Shown here: piece by piece, positions 17,301 through 25,829 of the stretch
Layout of the letters: each line of letters begins with the position of its first letter
Numbering within the stretch: the first letter of the stretch is position 1
Assembly: GCA_007751475.1 (NCBI GenBank)
Contig: CP036434.1
Span: forward strand, 1,612,001 to 1,676,000
Reading direction: 5' to 3'
DNA from: Saltatorellus ferox
GTDB taxonomy: Bacteria > Planctomycetota > UBA1135 > GCA-002686595
Length of the DNA: 64,000 nucleotides
The notes under the pieces: generated by a model
What the model was told of the DNA's origin: nothing
Databases searched by the model: none
The model's input: the letters and a program-made list of their open reading frames with translations, nothing else
Program-made: the position numbers and the translations under genes

Positions 17301-17381
17301 CCCGCCCAGGTCCAGCCCGAAGGCCTCCCGGGCGATCTCCGCCGCCGCGGCCACTTCTCCGTTCGCCAAGCTGGTGTCCAT
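14274..17381 (-). CDS. Three-domain fusion: aminoglycoside-phosphotransferase-like kinase, M23 peptidase-like domain, class-III aminotransferase
   Basis: A 1035-residue protein. Residues ~40-330 are an APH/choline-kinase-like fold (VVHQDANENN with Asp222, LIDFGD with Asp244). Residues ~455-560 are an M23 (LytM-like) beta fold with H462-LGV-D466 and H553-L-H555. Residues ~610-1030 are a class-III PLP aminotransferase (CSGSEANEVALRLA, IADEVQVGFGR, PLP Lys872 in TMGKPMGNG) most like the AGXT2/ethanolamine-phosphate phospho-lyase group. From memory, similar APH-M23-aminotransferase fusions exist in other bacteria, so this is not a unique join. The pairing suggests kinase and lyase/aminotransferase steps on an amino alcohol, but that is inference. 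The ATG was chosen where domain similarity begins; the frame is open 174 bp upstream. Confidence 0.88.
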   Translation of the reverse strand: MDTSLANGEVAAAAEIAREAFGLDLGGPGEPRSARVQALPGDQDRNFRVEDARGEVYLLRLFVSGTPRATISFLRDLTDHACAARPELAARLQRFVGEGERIQSVRWDGRDVDACLLTFLPGQLLSRVHPHSPELIEDFGRVLGQLATALADFQGRPVEFAPQGDVRGPSWTLLDAPEEILPRLHFIENKARRGLVEAVLDRHVDTVEAAVERLRCAVVHQDANENNLLVEATTAGSRVTGLIDFGDACYTALVAEPAIAAAYVAFDKKDPLTAMARLVAGFHAEFPLTDEEFDCVFDLARLRLAMSVAVSSERAAGDDVDPYHLVSAAPAWRVLEQLERVHPRYATAVFREAAGLAPLGDATERFRTWAELHRADFAPVLGTALEEAPRVDLSIDSPLLLADPTDAGLDVSMAEWGGRVEAIRRASGAAAAAGYHDETRLLYDTEAFSENREDGPEPRTIHLGVDLFGPAGTRVFAPLEGTVLSVQRNDFALDYGPTVILEHEPEDGPAFATLYGHLDGEVLKRLQPGARVFPGDLIGEFGGEHENGGWPPHLHFQVYLDRFEEAGNLPGVASPRRRRVWTAISPDPAPLLGLDSCAAEEPRTEDVLSERRARFCTSMSISYDRPVQMVKGRGTTLFDAEGHAFLDAVNNVPHVGHCHPHVVAVGARQMALLNTNTRYLNETLLRYADKLRAKLPPHLEVIYFVCSGSEANEVALRLATAATDGATETLVQEHGYHGHTGATVARSHYKFAGSGGFAPPGDVHVIPIADPFRGVHRGADSGPKYVAEVEAILERLAAEGRRPRAILAEAIIGCGGQVVPPAGYLAGAFDAVRAAGGVAIADEVQVGFGRVGSHFWAFEEQGARPDIVTMGKPMGNGHPIAAVATTREIAERFAGGMEFFATFGGNNVSVAIGEAVLDVIEAEGLQENAERVGARFFARMEPMAERYPWIGDVRGRGLYLGVDLVKDQETREPDGAAARYVAGRMRDKGILISTDGPHHNVLKIKPPIVFSVAEMDRLVEALGDVLGETAVQRTA

Positions 17382-17515
17382 GGCCGGGGAGGGTAGCCCA
17401 GGGGCCGCGGCTCCGTGCCGTGCCGTCCGACGGTTCTTCAAAGGGTTTTCGCGGAATGCGTCGATGACTCTGCTTGACGAATCCGGCTCTTCCGCCCCGC
17501 GACCGACCCGACGAC

Positions 17516-18562
17516 ATGAGCGACCACGTTTCACCTGAGGCCTCCACGGACCCAAGATCCAGCGACGCCCTATCCAGCCACGCGGAGCCCATGGACACCG
17601 ACGCCATCGCCCGCGCGGTCACCGCCACGGGACAGGCCGTCTCCGAGGTCGCGATGGAGGCCCTCGCCGAGCTCAGGAGGCGCGTCCAGTCGGTCGTATC
17701 CGTCACCGACGAGGTGCTCGAGCCGATCCTCGTCGCGCTCGTCGCGGGCGGGCACTGCCTGATCGAGGGAATTCCCGGTACCGGCAAGACGCTGCTCTCC
17801 CGGACCCTGGCGCGCTGCCTCGATTGCACGTTCACGCGCATCCAGTTCACGAACGATCTGATGCCGAGCGACATCGTCGGATCGTCGGTCTGGCGCGCTG
17901 GCGAGGAGACCTTCGAGTTCCTGCCCGGCCCGCTCTTCTCGAACGTCGTGCTCGCCGACGAGGTGAACCGCACCAGTTCGCGCACGCTTTCGTGCCTGCT
18001 CGAAGCGATGGAGGAGGGCGCCGTTTCCGTGGACGGCAAGACCATGAGCCTGGGCACGCCGTTCGCCATCCTCGCGACGCGCAACCCCATCGAATTCCAC
18101 GGCACGTTCCCGATCCCCGAGGCCGCGCTCGATCGCTTCCTCGTCCACGTCGAACTCGGCTACCCCGACGCCGCCTCCGAGCGCGGGCTCTACCGCGCGC
18201 GGGCGAGCGAGGCATCCCTGGAGCAGCTGAAGCCGGCGCTGACCCGCGAGCAGCTCGTGCTGCTGCAGGCCACCGTTCCCACGGTCCAGGTCTCCGAGCC
18301 CGTCGCCGAGTACGCGTACAGCATCGTCCAGGAAACGCGCAGCGACGAGTCGGTGGCGCTCGGCGTCAGCCCGCGCGCGGCGGTTTCGTGGCTGGTGGCG
18401 GCGCGTGCGCGCGCGCTCATCCACGGGCGCGACTACGTGCTTCCCGACGACCTCAAGGCGCTCGCCGTTCCGGTCCTGAGTCACCGCGTGTTCCTGAAGG
18501 GCGGCGGCAGCGCGCTCCGCGTCATCGAGGGAGCCCTCGAGCGCGTCCCGGTGACCCTCTGA
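17516..18562 (+). CDS. MoxR-family AAA+ ATPase
   Basis: A 348-residue AAA+ ATPase: Walker A GIPGTGKT (85-92), Walker B VLADEVNR, sensor segment ILATRNPIEFHG, and the C-terminal lid with LGVSPRAAVSWL. MoxR proteins act as chaperone-like activators of the DUF58/VWA proteins encoded beside them. Here the DUF58 gene follows after 13 bp and TgpA overlaps that, giving the classic MoxR-DUF58-transglutaminase operon. An upstream in-frame TTG at 17474 is possible; ATG 17516 is preferred. The ~60 N-terminal residues before the AAA+ core are Ser/Glu-rich and not conserved. Confidence 0.93.
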   Translation: MSDHVSPEASTDPRSSDALSSHAEPMDTDAIARAVTATGQAVSEVAMEALAELRRRVQSVVSVTDEVLEPILVALVAGGHCLIEGIPGTGKTLLSRTLARCLDCTFTRIQFTNDLMPSDIVGSSVWRAGEETFEFLPGPLFSNVVLADEVNRTSSRTLSCLLEAMEEGAVSVDGKTMSLGTPFAILATRNPIEFHGTFPIPEAALDRFLVHVELGYPDAASERGLYRARASEASLEQLKPALTREQLVLLQATVPTVQVSEPVAEYAYSIVQETRSDESVALGVSPRAAVSWLVAARARALIHGRDYVLPDDLKALAVPVLSHRVFLKGGGSALRVIEGALERVPVTL

Positions 18563-18575
18563 TTCGAGGGGCCTC

Positions 18576-19550
18576 TTGAAGCTCACGCTGTTCGGAGTCC
18601 GCTCGCTCGTGTTCTACGCGACGGTCGTCGTCGCGTACGTGTCCGCGCCGTACGTGAACCTCTTCTTCCTTCTGCTGGCGTTCCTGACGCTGCACTGGAT
18701 CCTGGCGTTCGCCTGGACGTCGAGCAGCCTGCGCGGCCTCACCGCGCAGGTGGACGAGCTGCCCGCGGTCGTCGCGAACACGCCCGCGCGAGTCGCCGTC
18801 CGGTTCCACGCCGAGCGCGGGCGCCTCTTCGACGTGAACGCCACGCTGCTCGTCCAGTTTCCTGGCCAGAAGCGGCCCCTTCGCGCCAGCGGCGGCGTCG
18901 CCGTGCTCAGTGGACGCGCGCAGTCGAGCCTGGCCGTGCCAGCGCTCCCGCGCGGCGTCTATCCGGTGTTCCGCGCCGAGGTCTGGTCCAGCTACCCCTT
19001 CGGCCTCATGAAGCGGATCCTGACCCTGGCGGACGCGCCCACGGAAGTCGTCGTGTTCCCGCAGCCTACGTCCGTGACGGACGCCTCGGGCGGAAGGACC
19101 GCCGAGGACTTCGTGCGCGACATGCTGGGTTCGAACGTGAGCGGCGACGGCGACATGCAGCCCTCGGGCCTTCGGGACCGGCGCGAGGGCGACAGCCTGC
19201 GCTCGATCCACTGGCGCGCGAGCGCGCGGCGGGGGAAACTCGTCGTTCTGGAGTGGGAAGGCGGCGGGGGCGAGGGCCTCGAGGTCGTTCTCGATCGCCG
19301 CTGCTCGGCGGCTGAGCTCGAAGAAGCACTCTCGGATCTGTCGGCTCTCGTGCAGTTTGCGCGTGAGGGCAAGGAGGTGCTCGCGATCCGCAGCCAGGAC
19401 CTCAACATGACCTTCGGTGAAGGGCATGAGCCCTTCGATCGCGCGCTCTACTTCCTCGCGTCCGCGCAGGTGATTCCCATGGACGGCGCTGCGCCTCCTG
19501 CGGTGTCTCCCACGGTCCTGCGACTGCCCCGGAGGTCCCTCAGTGCTTGA
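18576..19550 (+). CDS. DUF58 domain protein
   Basis: A 324-residue protein with two N-terminal membrane helices (VFYATVVVAYVSAPYVNLFFLLLAFLTLH region) and the DUF58 signature DRREGDSLRSIHWRASAR followed by LVVLEWEG. DUF58 proteins work with MoxR ATPases in poorly understood envelope or assembly functions. The best start is TTG at 18576, preceded by GAGGGG about 6 nt upstream; no ATG is suitably placed. The gene overlaps the next by 8 bp, which supports translational coupling with TgpA. Confidence 0.88.
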   Translation: MKLTLFGVRSLVFYATVVVAYVSAPYVNLFFLLLAFLTLHWILAFAWTSSSLRGLTAQVDELPAVVANTPARVAVRFHAERGRLFDVNATLLVQFPGQKRPLRASGGVAVLSGRAQSSLAVPALPRGVYPVFRAEVWSSYPFGLMKRILTLADAPTEVVVFPQPTSVTDASGGRTAEDFVRDMLGSNVSGDGDMQPSGLRDRREGDSLRSIHWRASARRGKLVVLEWEGGGGEGLEVVLDRRCSAAELEEALSDLSALVQFAREGKEVLAIRSQDLNMTFGEGHEPFDRALYFLASAQVIPMDGAAPPAVSPTVLRLPRRSLSA

Positions 19551-21609
19551 GCGCCGGATGCTCCGCTCCGCCGCGAGCGAGATCGAAAGCGAGGACGCGA
19601 TCCCGAGTCCCTCCCTGCACGCCTGCATGGTCGGGCTCGTGCTCCTGAACCTCGTCTTCGTCCAGCTCACCGAGGCCGCCAGCCTCGCCTGGCTCGCGCC
19701 GCTCTACGTTCTGACGCTGACGTCGTCGTTCTTCGCGCGCTTCAAGGAGCGCTTCGTCTATCGCTCTCTGTGGAACCTCGGCGTGCTCGGCTTCTTCACG
19801 CTGCTGCTGCGGCACGCGATGTCGGCGGACCTCGCGTTCGTGCTCCAGGACGGGCTGACGCTCGCTGCGCTCTGCCAGGTTCACCTCTTGAACAACCTGC
19901 ACCGGGATCAGCGGCCGGACCTGCTCTTCCTGAACTCGTACCTGATCGCGATCATCACCGGCTACATCACGGTCGATCTCGGCTTCGCGGGCGCGTTCCT
20001 TGCCTACGTGCCGTTCTACGTGCTCGGGCTGCAGTTCCTGTCCATCTTCCGTCCGGACAGGCGACTCACGCGCGCCGAGGCACGGGCGGTGGCATTCGAC
20101 GGGGCCAAGCGTTCGTTCGTGCTCCTCGGGTTGGCGCTCGCCGTCTTCGTTTTCTGGCCCCGGGACTTCCAGCGCGAGGCGCTTCTGTCGCGCTACTTCG
20201 AGTTCAGTCCGAACGATGCGCAGGCCAAGGTGGACTTCTCGGAGTCCCTGGAGCTCGGAGAGCGGGGCGGCGCAGACGCTGATCTCGGACGCGTGGTGAT
20301 GACGATCTCGCCCGCGGGGAGTCCGGTCGAGAATCTCCCTTCTCTCTGGCGAGGCACGACCCTCGGGCAGCATCTGAGGGATGGATCCTGGGCGAAGCTC
20401 AAGGGGCCCGTGGCGCAGATGGACACGGGCGATGCGAGCTGGCGGGCAGGCCCCACGGACCGGTCCGTCGTTCGACCCGTGCGCGATCTCGCCGGGGACC
20501 TCGAGCCTGGCGACGCTTCGGGGGAAGAGCAGGCGATCGAGGAGCCCCAGCGCGTTCGAGTGACGCGGGCGGGCGGGTCGACCCGGGTACTCTTCATGCC
20601 CCAGGACACGGCGATGGCGGAGCTCGGGCCGCAGCACTCGCAGGGGATCTTCCAGGCGGAGCGCGACGGAACGCTGCGCTATTCGAATCCAGGCGAGCTG
20701 CGCTACGAGCTCCTTCTGTCTCCGATCGAATCGTCGGGAGCGCCGGATCCGAGGGCGTTCTTGAAGCTCAATCCGTCCATTCACACGAGCACGGCGGCGG
20801 ACCTCGCAGCCAAGCTGCGTGAACGTCTGCCCGACGAGGCCAGCGCTCCGGAGATCGCGGATCGCTTCTCCAGCTACCTGCGCGACCGCTATCCCTACAG
20901 GCTGCCCGCCAGCGGCAAGGGCGAGGAGGGCGCGGACGGACCGGCCGATACGCTCCACGCGTTCCTGACGTCGGAGCGCGGCGGCCACTGCGAGTTCTTC
21001 GCGTCCGCCCTGGCGACGATGCTGCGGTCCCAGGAGATCCCGTCCCGCGTCGTGACGGGGTTCCGGGTGGGTGATCGCGATCCCGAGACCGGCATGTGGA
21101 CGGTCCGCTCGACGTCGGCCCACGCGTGGGTGGAAGCCTGGCTCGAAGGGGAGTGGGTCACCTTCGACCCGACGCCAGCGGCGGATCCGGATGCCGAGGG
21201 CGAGGGCTGGATCGACCGCGCGAACGCGGCGCTCGTGGCGCTCTGGACGCGGGTGACGACGTTCGATGCGGAGAGCCGCGCGATCCTGACCGCGTGGGTC
21301 CAGGCGGCTCCAGGACGCTTCCTGTCCCTCTGTCGGGCCCATCCCACCGCGTCGGTCGGGGTGGCGACGCTGCTCGGCCTCGTGATCGCCTTCCTTCGCA
21401 AGCGGCGGCGAGAGAAGACTCCGGCCAGCATCCGCGCGCTCCGCGCGACGATGCGCTCGGCGAAGGTCGAGCTGGAGATCGGGGAGACGCCGCGGGCACT
21501 TCTGGGCCGAGTCGAGGCCATGGGCGAGCTGGACGTGGAGTCCGTGAAGAGCCTGCGGAAGGCCGTGAACGAACACGAGCGCGAACGCTTCGCAGCGCCG
21601 CGCCCGTGA
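19543..21609 (+). CDS. TgpA-like membrane transglutaminase (DUF3488 + transglutaminase-like domain)
   Basis: A 688-residue inner-membrane protein. The N-terminal third has six hydrophobic helices (DUF3488). A periplasmic transglutaminase-like domain follows with an intact catalytic triad: Cys483 (GGHCEFFA), His527 (SAHAWVEA) and Asp542 (TFDPTP). A last hydrophobic helix near 615 precedes a cytoplasmic tail. The GTG start at 19543 overlaps the DUF58 gene by 8 bp. P. aeruginosa TgpA is an essential enzyme of this type; the substrate here is unknown. The transcript ends at a strong hairpin. Confidence 0.92.
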   Translation: MLERRMLRSAASEIESEDAIPSPSLHACMVGLVLLNLVFVQLTEAASLAWLAPLYVLTLTSSFFARFKERFVYRSLWNLGVLGFFTLLLRHAMSADLAFVLQDGLTLAALCQVHLLNNLHRDQRPDLLFLNSYLIAIITGYITVDLGFAGAFLAYVPFYVLGLQFLSIFRPDRRLTRAEARAVAFDGAKRSFVLLGLALAVFVFWPRDFQREALLSRYFEFSPNDAQAKVDFSESLELGERGGADADLGRVVMTISPAGSPVENLPSLWRGTTLGQHLRDGSWAKLKGPVAQMDTGDASWRAGPTDRSVVRPVRDLAGDLEPGDASGEEQAIEEPQRVRVTRAGGSTRVLFMPQDTAMAELGPQHSQGIFQAERDGTLRYSNPGELRYELLLSPIESSGAPDPRAFLKLNPSIHTSTAADLAAKLRERLPDEASAPEIADRFSSYLRDRYPYRLPASGKGEEGADGPADTLHAFLTSERGGHCEFFASALATMLRSQEIPSRVVTGFRVGDRDPETGMWTVRSTSAHAWVEAWLEGEWVTFDPTPAADPDAEGEGWIDRANAALVALWTRVTTFDAESRAILTAWVQAAPGRFLSLCRAHPTASVGVATLLGLVIAFLRKRRREKTPASIRALRATMRSAKVELEIGETPRALLGRVEAMGELDVESVKSLRKAVNEHERERFAAPRP

Positions 21610-21620
21610 GGATGGAGCGA

Positions 21621-21643
21621 TGAGCAAGAGGGGGTCTTGCTCA
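21621..21643. terminator. 9-bp perfect hairpin with G5 loop
   Basis: TGAGCAAGA and TCTTGCTCA pair perfectly around GGGGG, between the convergent TgpA gene (stop 12 nt upstream) and the secreted-protein gene. No U-tract. Confidence 0.6.
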
Positions 21644-21669
21644 CGCTGTGAGCCAGCCGGTGGAGACTC

Positions 21670-23208
21670 CTAGAGCTTCAGCGTGCTGGCCCAGCTCAAC
21701 CGGGGGTATCCGCTGAGGATGTTTCCGGCCGAGTCCCACGCTCCGAGGAAGCCGAAGAGTTGCACGTCGCCGATGCTCGCGGTGGCTGGCAACGGAATGA
21801 TGAGCTCGGACGTATCCCCCGGCCCCATGTCAGAGCGTGGAATCCAACCGGTCAGCGCCCCAAGGGAACCGTTGAATCCCACGAAGAACGTGACAGCCTG
21901 CGCCTCCGGAAGGCCGGCGCCCCCGTAGCCGGTCAGCAGCACATGCAGATCGTCCGGGTTGCCCTGGTTGGGGCGCACGTTGGCCCGCCTTGCGGCGCTG
22001 ATACCGACACGATTTCCGGTAGCCCAGAGGCCGGGGGGGGTGGCGGACTGAACCCAGCCGAATGGGTTCGCGGCGGTGGCCACTTGATCATCGTAGCTAC
22101 CAATCTCCGGGTCGAACGTGCAGAGGGCATCGGCCTCGTCACCGTCGACGGCATCGGAGATGTCGAGCTTGTCCGTGAGCTTCGTGTTGGAGTTTGCCTT
22201 CAATGGCCGCGAAGTGAGCTTTCCGTTTCCGTTCAAGTCGTTCCGCTGCATCACCATGAGCTGGCTCGGGAACCCTGTCTCCTGGGTCGACGAGAACAGG
22301 AATACCCCGTTATCCGCGTCCATATCGAGTGCGTCGACGTCGATCAAGTCAGGGTTGACCGAAGTGCCATTCGCCAGCTCCACGCGCGACACGTGAACGA
22401 ACGGCATCTGCCACTCGTTGCCGCTGAAGGTCATGCCGTAGATGTCACCCGGGTGGGCGTCGACGAGGCTACCGGAACCGTCATCGGCGAAGGCCGCGGT
22501 ATTGCCCGCCTGGTACCATTCCTTGGAGACCGAGAAGTAGACCGTGTTCTGATCGCCGGTGAAGAAGACAGAGGCCGCGGTGGACTGGTTGTACGTCAGC
22601 GCTCCGAGCGGGTAGTCGAGGCTCGTGATGTCCTCGGGCCCGTTCTGCGCAAACCCGAGGTCGGCACGCCGGGTCTCGACCAATGTCTTGCCCCTCAGGT
22701 TGACGTCGAGCGCGTTGTTGGGATCCAGGTAGTGGGCAATGATCTCGGCGCCTGGATCGATCTGGTTGGCACGGACGCGGCTGATATGGCCGTTGTTGAT
22801 CCCGTTCGATCCGTTGGAGACAGACACCGCGATCGCCATCCAGTTCGCAATCGTGGCGCCCGCCAGGAGCGGGACCCCGTCCGAGTCGAACCGCGGAATG
22901 CGGCTCCGCCCCGTGCTGAAAGCATCCATCGCCACCGGGGAGTTCGGGCCCTGCAGGCTGAACGGGTGATTGGTGACGAGCTGGGAAAACGTGAAGTCGG
23001 CGACCGTGGTGTTCGTCCCCGGAGCCCAGCTGCCGATCGGAGCGGAGATGCGCCCGGGAGGCTTCAGCTGCAGTTCGTCGTCGGCACTCGCGAGCGTCAA
23101 CGTGGCGGCCCAGGCTGGAGCCATGCCACGGTGGATCTGCGGGTTGGGCGAATTGGGAGTGCTGCCGCCTTGGGCAGCCATCATCGCGAGCGAAAGCGTG
23201 AGGATCAT
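21670..23208 (-). CDS. Secreted protein of unknown function, third gene of the sigma/kinase set
   Basis: A 512-residue protein I do not recognise. The N-terminus (MILTLSLAMMAAQGG) looks like a minimal signal peptide, and the rest is rich in Asn, Gly and Thr, without Lys-rich or coiled segments, as expected of an extracellular beta protein. A DLNGNGKL element could bind calcium, as in EF-like or dockerin loops. The C-terminal ~70 residues (FVGFNGSLGALTGW ... LFGFLGAWDSAGN) form a compact beta-rich module. The gene follows the kinase by 65 bp on the same strand, so it may be in the regulated operon, although it may have its own promoter. Confidence 0.6.
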   Translation of the reverse strand: MILTLSLAMMAAQGGSTPNSPNPQIHRGMAPAWAATLTLASADDELQLKPPGRISAPIGSWAPGTNTTVADFTFSQLVTNHPFSLQGPNSPVAMDAFSTGRSRIPRFDSDGVPLLAGATIANWMAIAVSVSNGSNGINNGHISRVRANQIDPGAEIIAHYLDPNNALDVNLRGKTLVETRRADLGFAQNGPEDITSLDYPLGALTYNQSTAASVFFTGDQNTVYFSVSKEWYQAGNTAAFADDGSGSLVDAHPGDIYGMTFSGNEWQMPFVHVSRVELANGTSVNPDLIDVDALDMDADNGVFLFSSTQETGFPSQLMVMQRNDLNGNGKLTSRPLKANSNTKLTDKLDISDAVDGDEADALCTFDPEIGSYDDQVATAANPFGWVQSATPPGLWATGNRVGISAARRANVRPNQGNPDDLHVLLTGYGGAGLPEAQAVTFFVGFNGSLGALTGWIPRSDMGPGDTSELIIPLPATASIGDVQLFGFLGAWDSAGNILSGYPRLSWASTLKL

Positions 23209-23273
23209 GGTCGGAATTCTTCTGAAAGGGGCAAGGACGCGGCTCCAGCCGCACGGGGATGGTTTGGGTCAGA

Positions 23274-25823
23274 TCAGTCCGCTCGCTCCACGAGGTCGCC
23301 CGCTCGGACGGTGTCTCGCACCGATTCGAGGAAGGAGCGCAGGTAGGGCCCTGCCTCGGGGGGGACAGTTTCAGGGAAAGTCCTGCACAGGAAGTCGAGG
23401 AAGTAGACGGAGAATTCGTTGGTCTCGTGCAGCGCGAGGCCCGCGACGAAGAGCGACGGCAGATCGTCCGAACGGAGTCCATCGACGAGCAGCCGAAGCG
23501 ATTGGTATCGACCGTTCTTGCCGTCGGGATCGCCTTCCCGGCAGGCTTCGAGCGCGCGGTCACTCCAGGACCCCATGGCGACCTCGTCGCCTTCCATCCA
23601 GCGAGCGATGGCCTCGTTCGTGATCGTGAGGGCTCGAAGGAACGCTCGCTGCGACTCTGGCCTGAGGCTAGCGACCTCGATCCGCTCCAGCGCTTCGTCG
23701 GTCAGTCCGGCCCCCGTCGCCGAGCGAATCCAGTATTCGTTCAGCTTCGGATGGTCCGGGATCAGCCGGTCCCCGAGTTCGACGAGGCGATCCACGTCTT
23801 CGTGGCGGCGGAGCTTCTGCGCGGCGAGGGCCGCGTTCTCCAGCGTGGGGACCGAGTAGGGCGAGAGCTTCAGCGACTCCTGCGTCATGTCGAAGGTCTG
23901 GTTCCAGCGACGGAGCGTGCCGAGTGCTGTCGCGATGAGCGAGGCGCTCATCGCGCTGCGATAGCCGAAGTCCGACTCCAGTTGCCTGGCCTCCTTGAGC
24001 ATGGCCTGGGCGGCGTCGTCGCGCGCCTGCGGCCGCTTGGACCTGGGGTGCTTGTCGATCTCCAGCGAAGCGCAGAGCACGGCGAGTTCACGCGCGTGGC
24101 GGTGTCCTTCGAGGCCCGGCATCAAGAAAGACTCGCGAGCCGTCTCGCGGCGGAGCTGGCGGAGTTCGTGGTAGCCGAACAGGTAGTGATCGAGCGGCAC
24201 CTCGGCGGCGGGCAGGCCCTCGAGGACGAGGTCGCCAGCGCCGGCCCCCGGCGAGAGCTGCCCGTAGGCATCAGCCAGTCCCCGGGCGTAGGGGGTCCCA
24301 AGTTCGCGGGCGATCGCGCGCATGTCTTCGGCCGCCGCAGCAGCATCGCCGAAGTCGAGCCGCAGGGACGCGCGAAGCGCGCGCGCTGCGACGGGGTGCT
24401 GGCCGCTCCTCACCAGGCGATCGAGGGTGCCGAGCATGGCGGTGCGATCGTCCTCGGTGGCGATCATCCGCATGGACGGAATCGTGACGGTGAGATTCGC
24501 GGGGACGGCGGCCATCGCGGCGATGCCTTCCTGGACCCTGGCTTCCTGGCGCTGCCCATGGAGCCAGCGCGCCCCCAGGAGGACCGCCACCAGGGCGACC
24601 GCGACGGCGGCTCCCCGCAGCGCGCGGGAGGTCCGCGCCTGACGCAGGATCCGGCCGGTCCGACCGACGGGTCGAACGCTGACGGGGCGGTGATCCAGGA
24701 ACGCGTGGAGGTCCTGGCTCAGATCGGCGACGCTGCGGTAGCGCCGTGACGGACTGCGTTCGAGCGTGTGCTCGATGATCGCTCGCAGGTCCTTCGGCAG
24801 ATCCGGTGCCAGCCGTTCGATGGGGGCCGGTGCGCGCGTCGCCAGGGCGTGGATGACGTCGGAGGCCGATCCCACGTAAGGGGGCTGCCCCACGAGGGCG
24901 TGATGGAGCGTGGCGCCAAGACCCCACACGTCGAGGCCGTGGAGTTCGCCCTGTTCGCGCCGTGCGCGCTGGCCATCGAGGGCTTCGGGCGCCATGTAGG
25001 CGGGCGTGCCGATGGAGACGCCCGTGCCCGTCAGCTCCGCATGGCCTTCGACGTGGGCGATGCCGAAGTCCACGAGGACCGCCTCGCCGCTCGTCCGGAT
25101 CATGATGTTCGACGGCTTGATGTCGCGGTGGACGACACCGGCCCGGTGGGCGGCGAGCAGGCCGTCAGCGAGCTCCGCGATCCAGCGGACGACCTGGCGC
25201 TCGTAGGTCGACTCCGTGGGAGTCATGGACGGAGCGTTCAGCGCGCTGCGCAGTCGCTCCGTCCAGTCGTCACTCTCTCCTTCGGGTCGGTCGAGGAAAT
25301 CGGCGAGCGAGATTCCCTCCACGTTCTCCATGACGAGGTAGGGCTCGCCCGACTCCGTCAAACCGCTGTCGTGGACCGTGACGATGGACGGGTGACGCAC
25401 AGCGGCCAGGGCCTTCGCCTCGCGCTCGAATCGTTCGGGGCTGGTCGCGTGGAGGTCCAGCGAGTTCCCGAGGACCTTGATCGCAACACGGCGGTGGAGG
25501 CGAGTGTCCTGGGCGGCCCAGACGGCGCCCATGGCGCCCGAGCCGATCCGTTCCTCGACCTCGTAACGGTCGCGAAAGAGCGGCGTTCCCTCTGAATCCA
25601 GCGCCTGGCGCTGGAGCGAGGGGAACCGTCCGGCCAGGCGAATGGCGGCTTCCACGCGCGGCTTGAGGTCGGGCCGGTGCCTGCACAGCCAGTCGATCGA
25701 CGTGCCGTCGCCGTCCTCTTCGATCAGCTCCAGCGCCTGGGCGACCAGGTGGGCGAGCGTCGGGTCGTCCTCGCTTTCGAGCTCTGGATCCGGAGCCGAC
25801 TCGGGGGTGGGAGAAACAGTCAA
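23274..25823 (-). CDS. Membrane Ser/Thr protein kinase (Hanks type) with C-terminal repeat-like region
   Basis: An 849-residue protein. Kinase domain ~87-380: Gly loop IGSGAMG (93-99), Lys116 in VAIK, HRDIKPSN with Asp235, DFG with Asp253, and TPAYMAPEAL. One membrane helix lies at ~403-423 (GAAVAVALVAVLLGARWL). The ~425-residue C-terminal part is helical and TPR-like in composition (paired helices with Ala/Leu spacing), presumably periplasmic. The gene starts 6 bp after the sigma-factor stop, the standard planctomycete arrangement in which an ECF-like sigma factor is paired with a kinase. The signal sensed is unknown. Confidence 0.93.
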   Translation of the reverse strand: MTVSPTPESAPDPELESEDDPTLAHLVAQALELIEEDGDGTSIDWLCRHRPDLKPRVEAAIRLAGRFPSLQRQALDSEGTPLFRDRYEVEERIGSGAMGAVWAAQDTRLHRRVAIKVLGNSLDLHATSPERFEREAKALAAVRHPSIVTVHDSGLTESGEPYLVMENVEGISLADFLDRPEGESDDWTERLRSALNAPSMTPTESTYERQVVRWIAELADGLLAAHRAGVVHRDIKPSNIMIRTSGEAVLVDFGIAHVEGHAELTGTGVSIGTPAYMAPEALDGQRARREQGELHGLDVWGLGATLHHALVGQPPYVGSASDVIHALATRAPAPIERLAPDLPKDLRAIIEHTLERSPSRRYRSVADLSQDLHAFLDHRPVSVRPVGRTGRILRQARTSRALRGAAVAVALVAVLLGARWLHGQRQEARVQEGIAAMAAVPANLTVTIPSMRMIATEDDRTAMLGTLDRLVRSGQHPVAARALRASLRLDFGDAAAAAEDMRAIARELGTPYARGLADAYGQLSPGAGAGDLVLEGLPAAEVPLDHYLFGYHELRQLRRETARESFLMPGLEGHRHARELAVLCASLEIDKHPRSKRPQARDDAAQAMLKEARQLESDFGYRSAMSASLIATALGTLRRWNQTFDMTQESLKLSPYSVPTLENAALAAQKLRRHEDVDRLVELGDRLIPDHPKLNEYWIRSATGAGLTDEALERIEVASLRPESQRAFLRALTITNEAIARWMEGDEVAMGSWSDRALEACREGDPDGKNGRYQSLRLLVDGLRSDDLPSLFVAGLALHETNEFSVYFLDFLCRTFPETVPPEAGPYLRSFLESVRDTVRAGDLVERAD

Positions 25824-25829
25824 GGGAGG

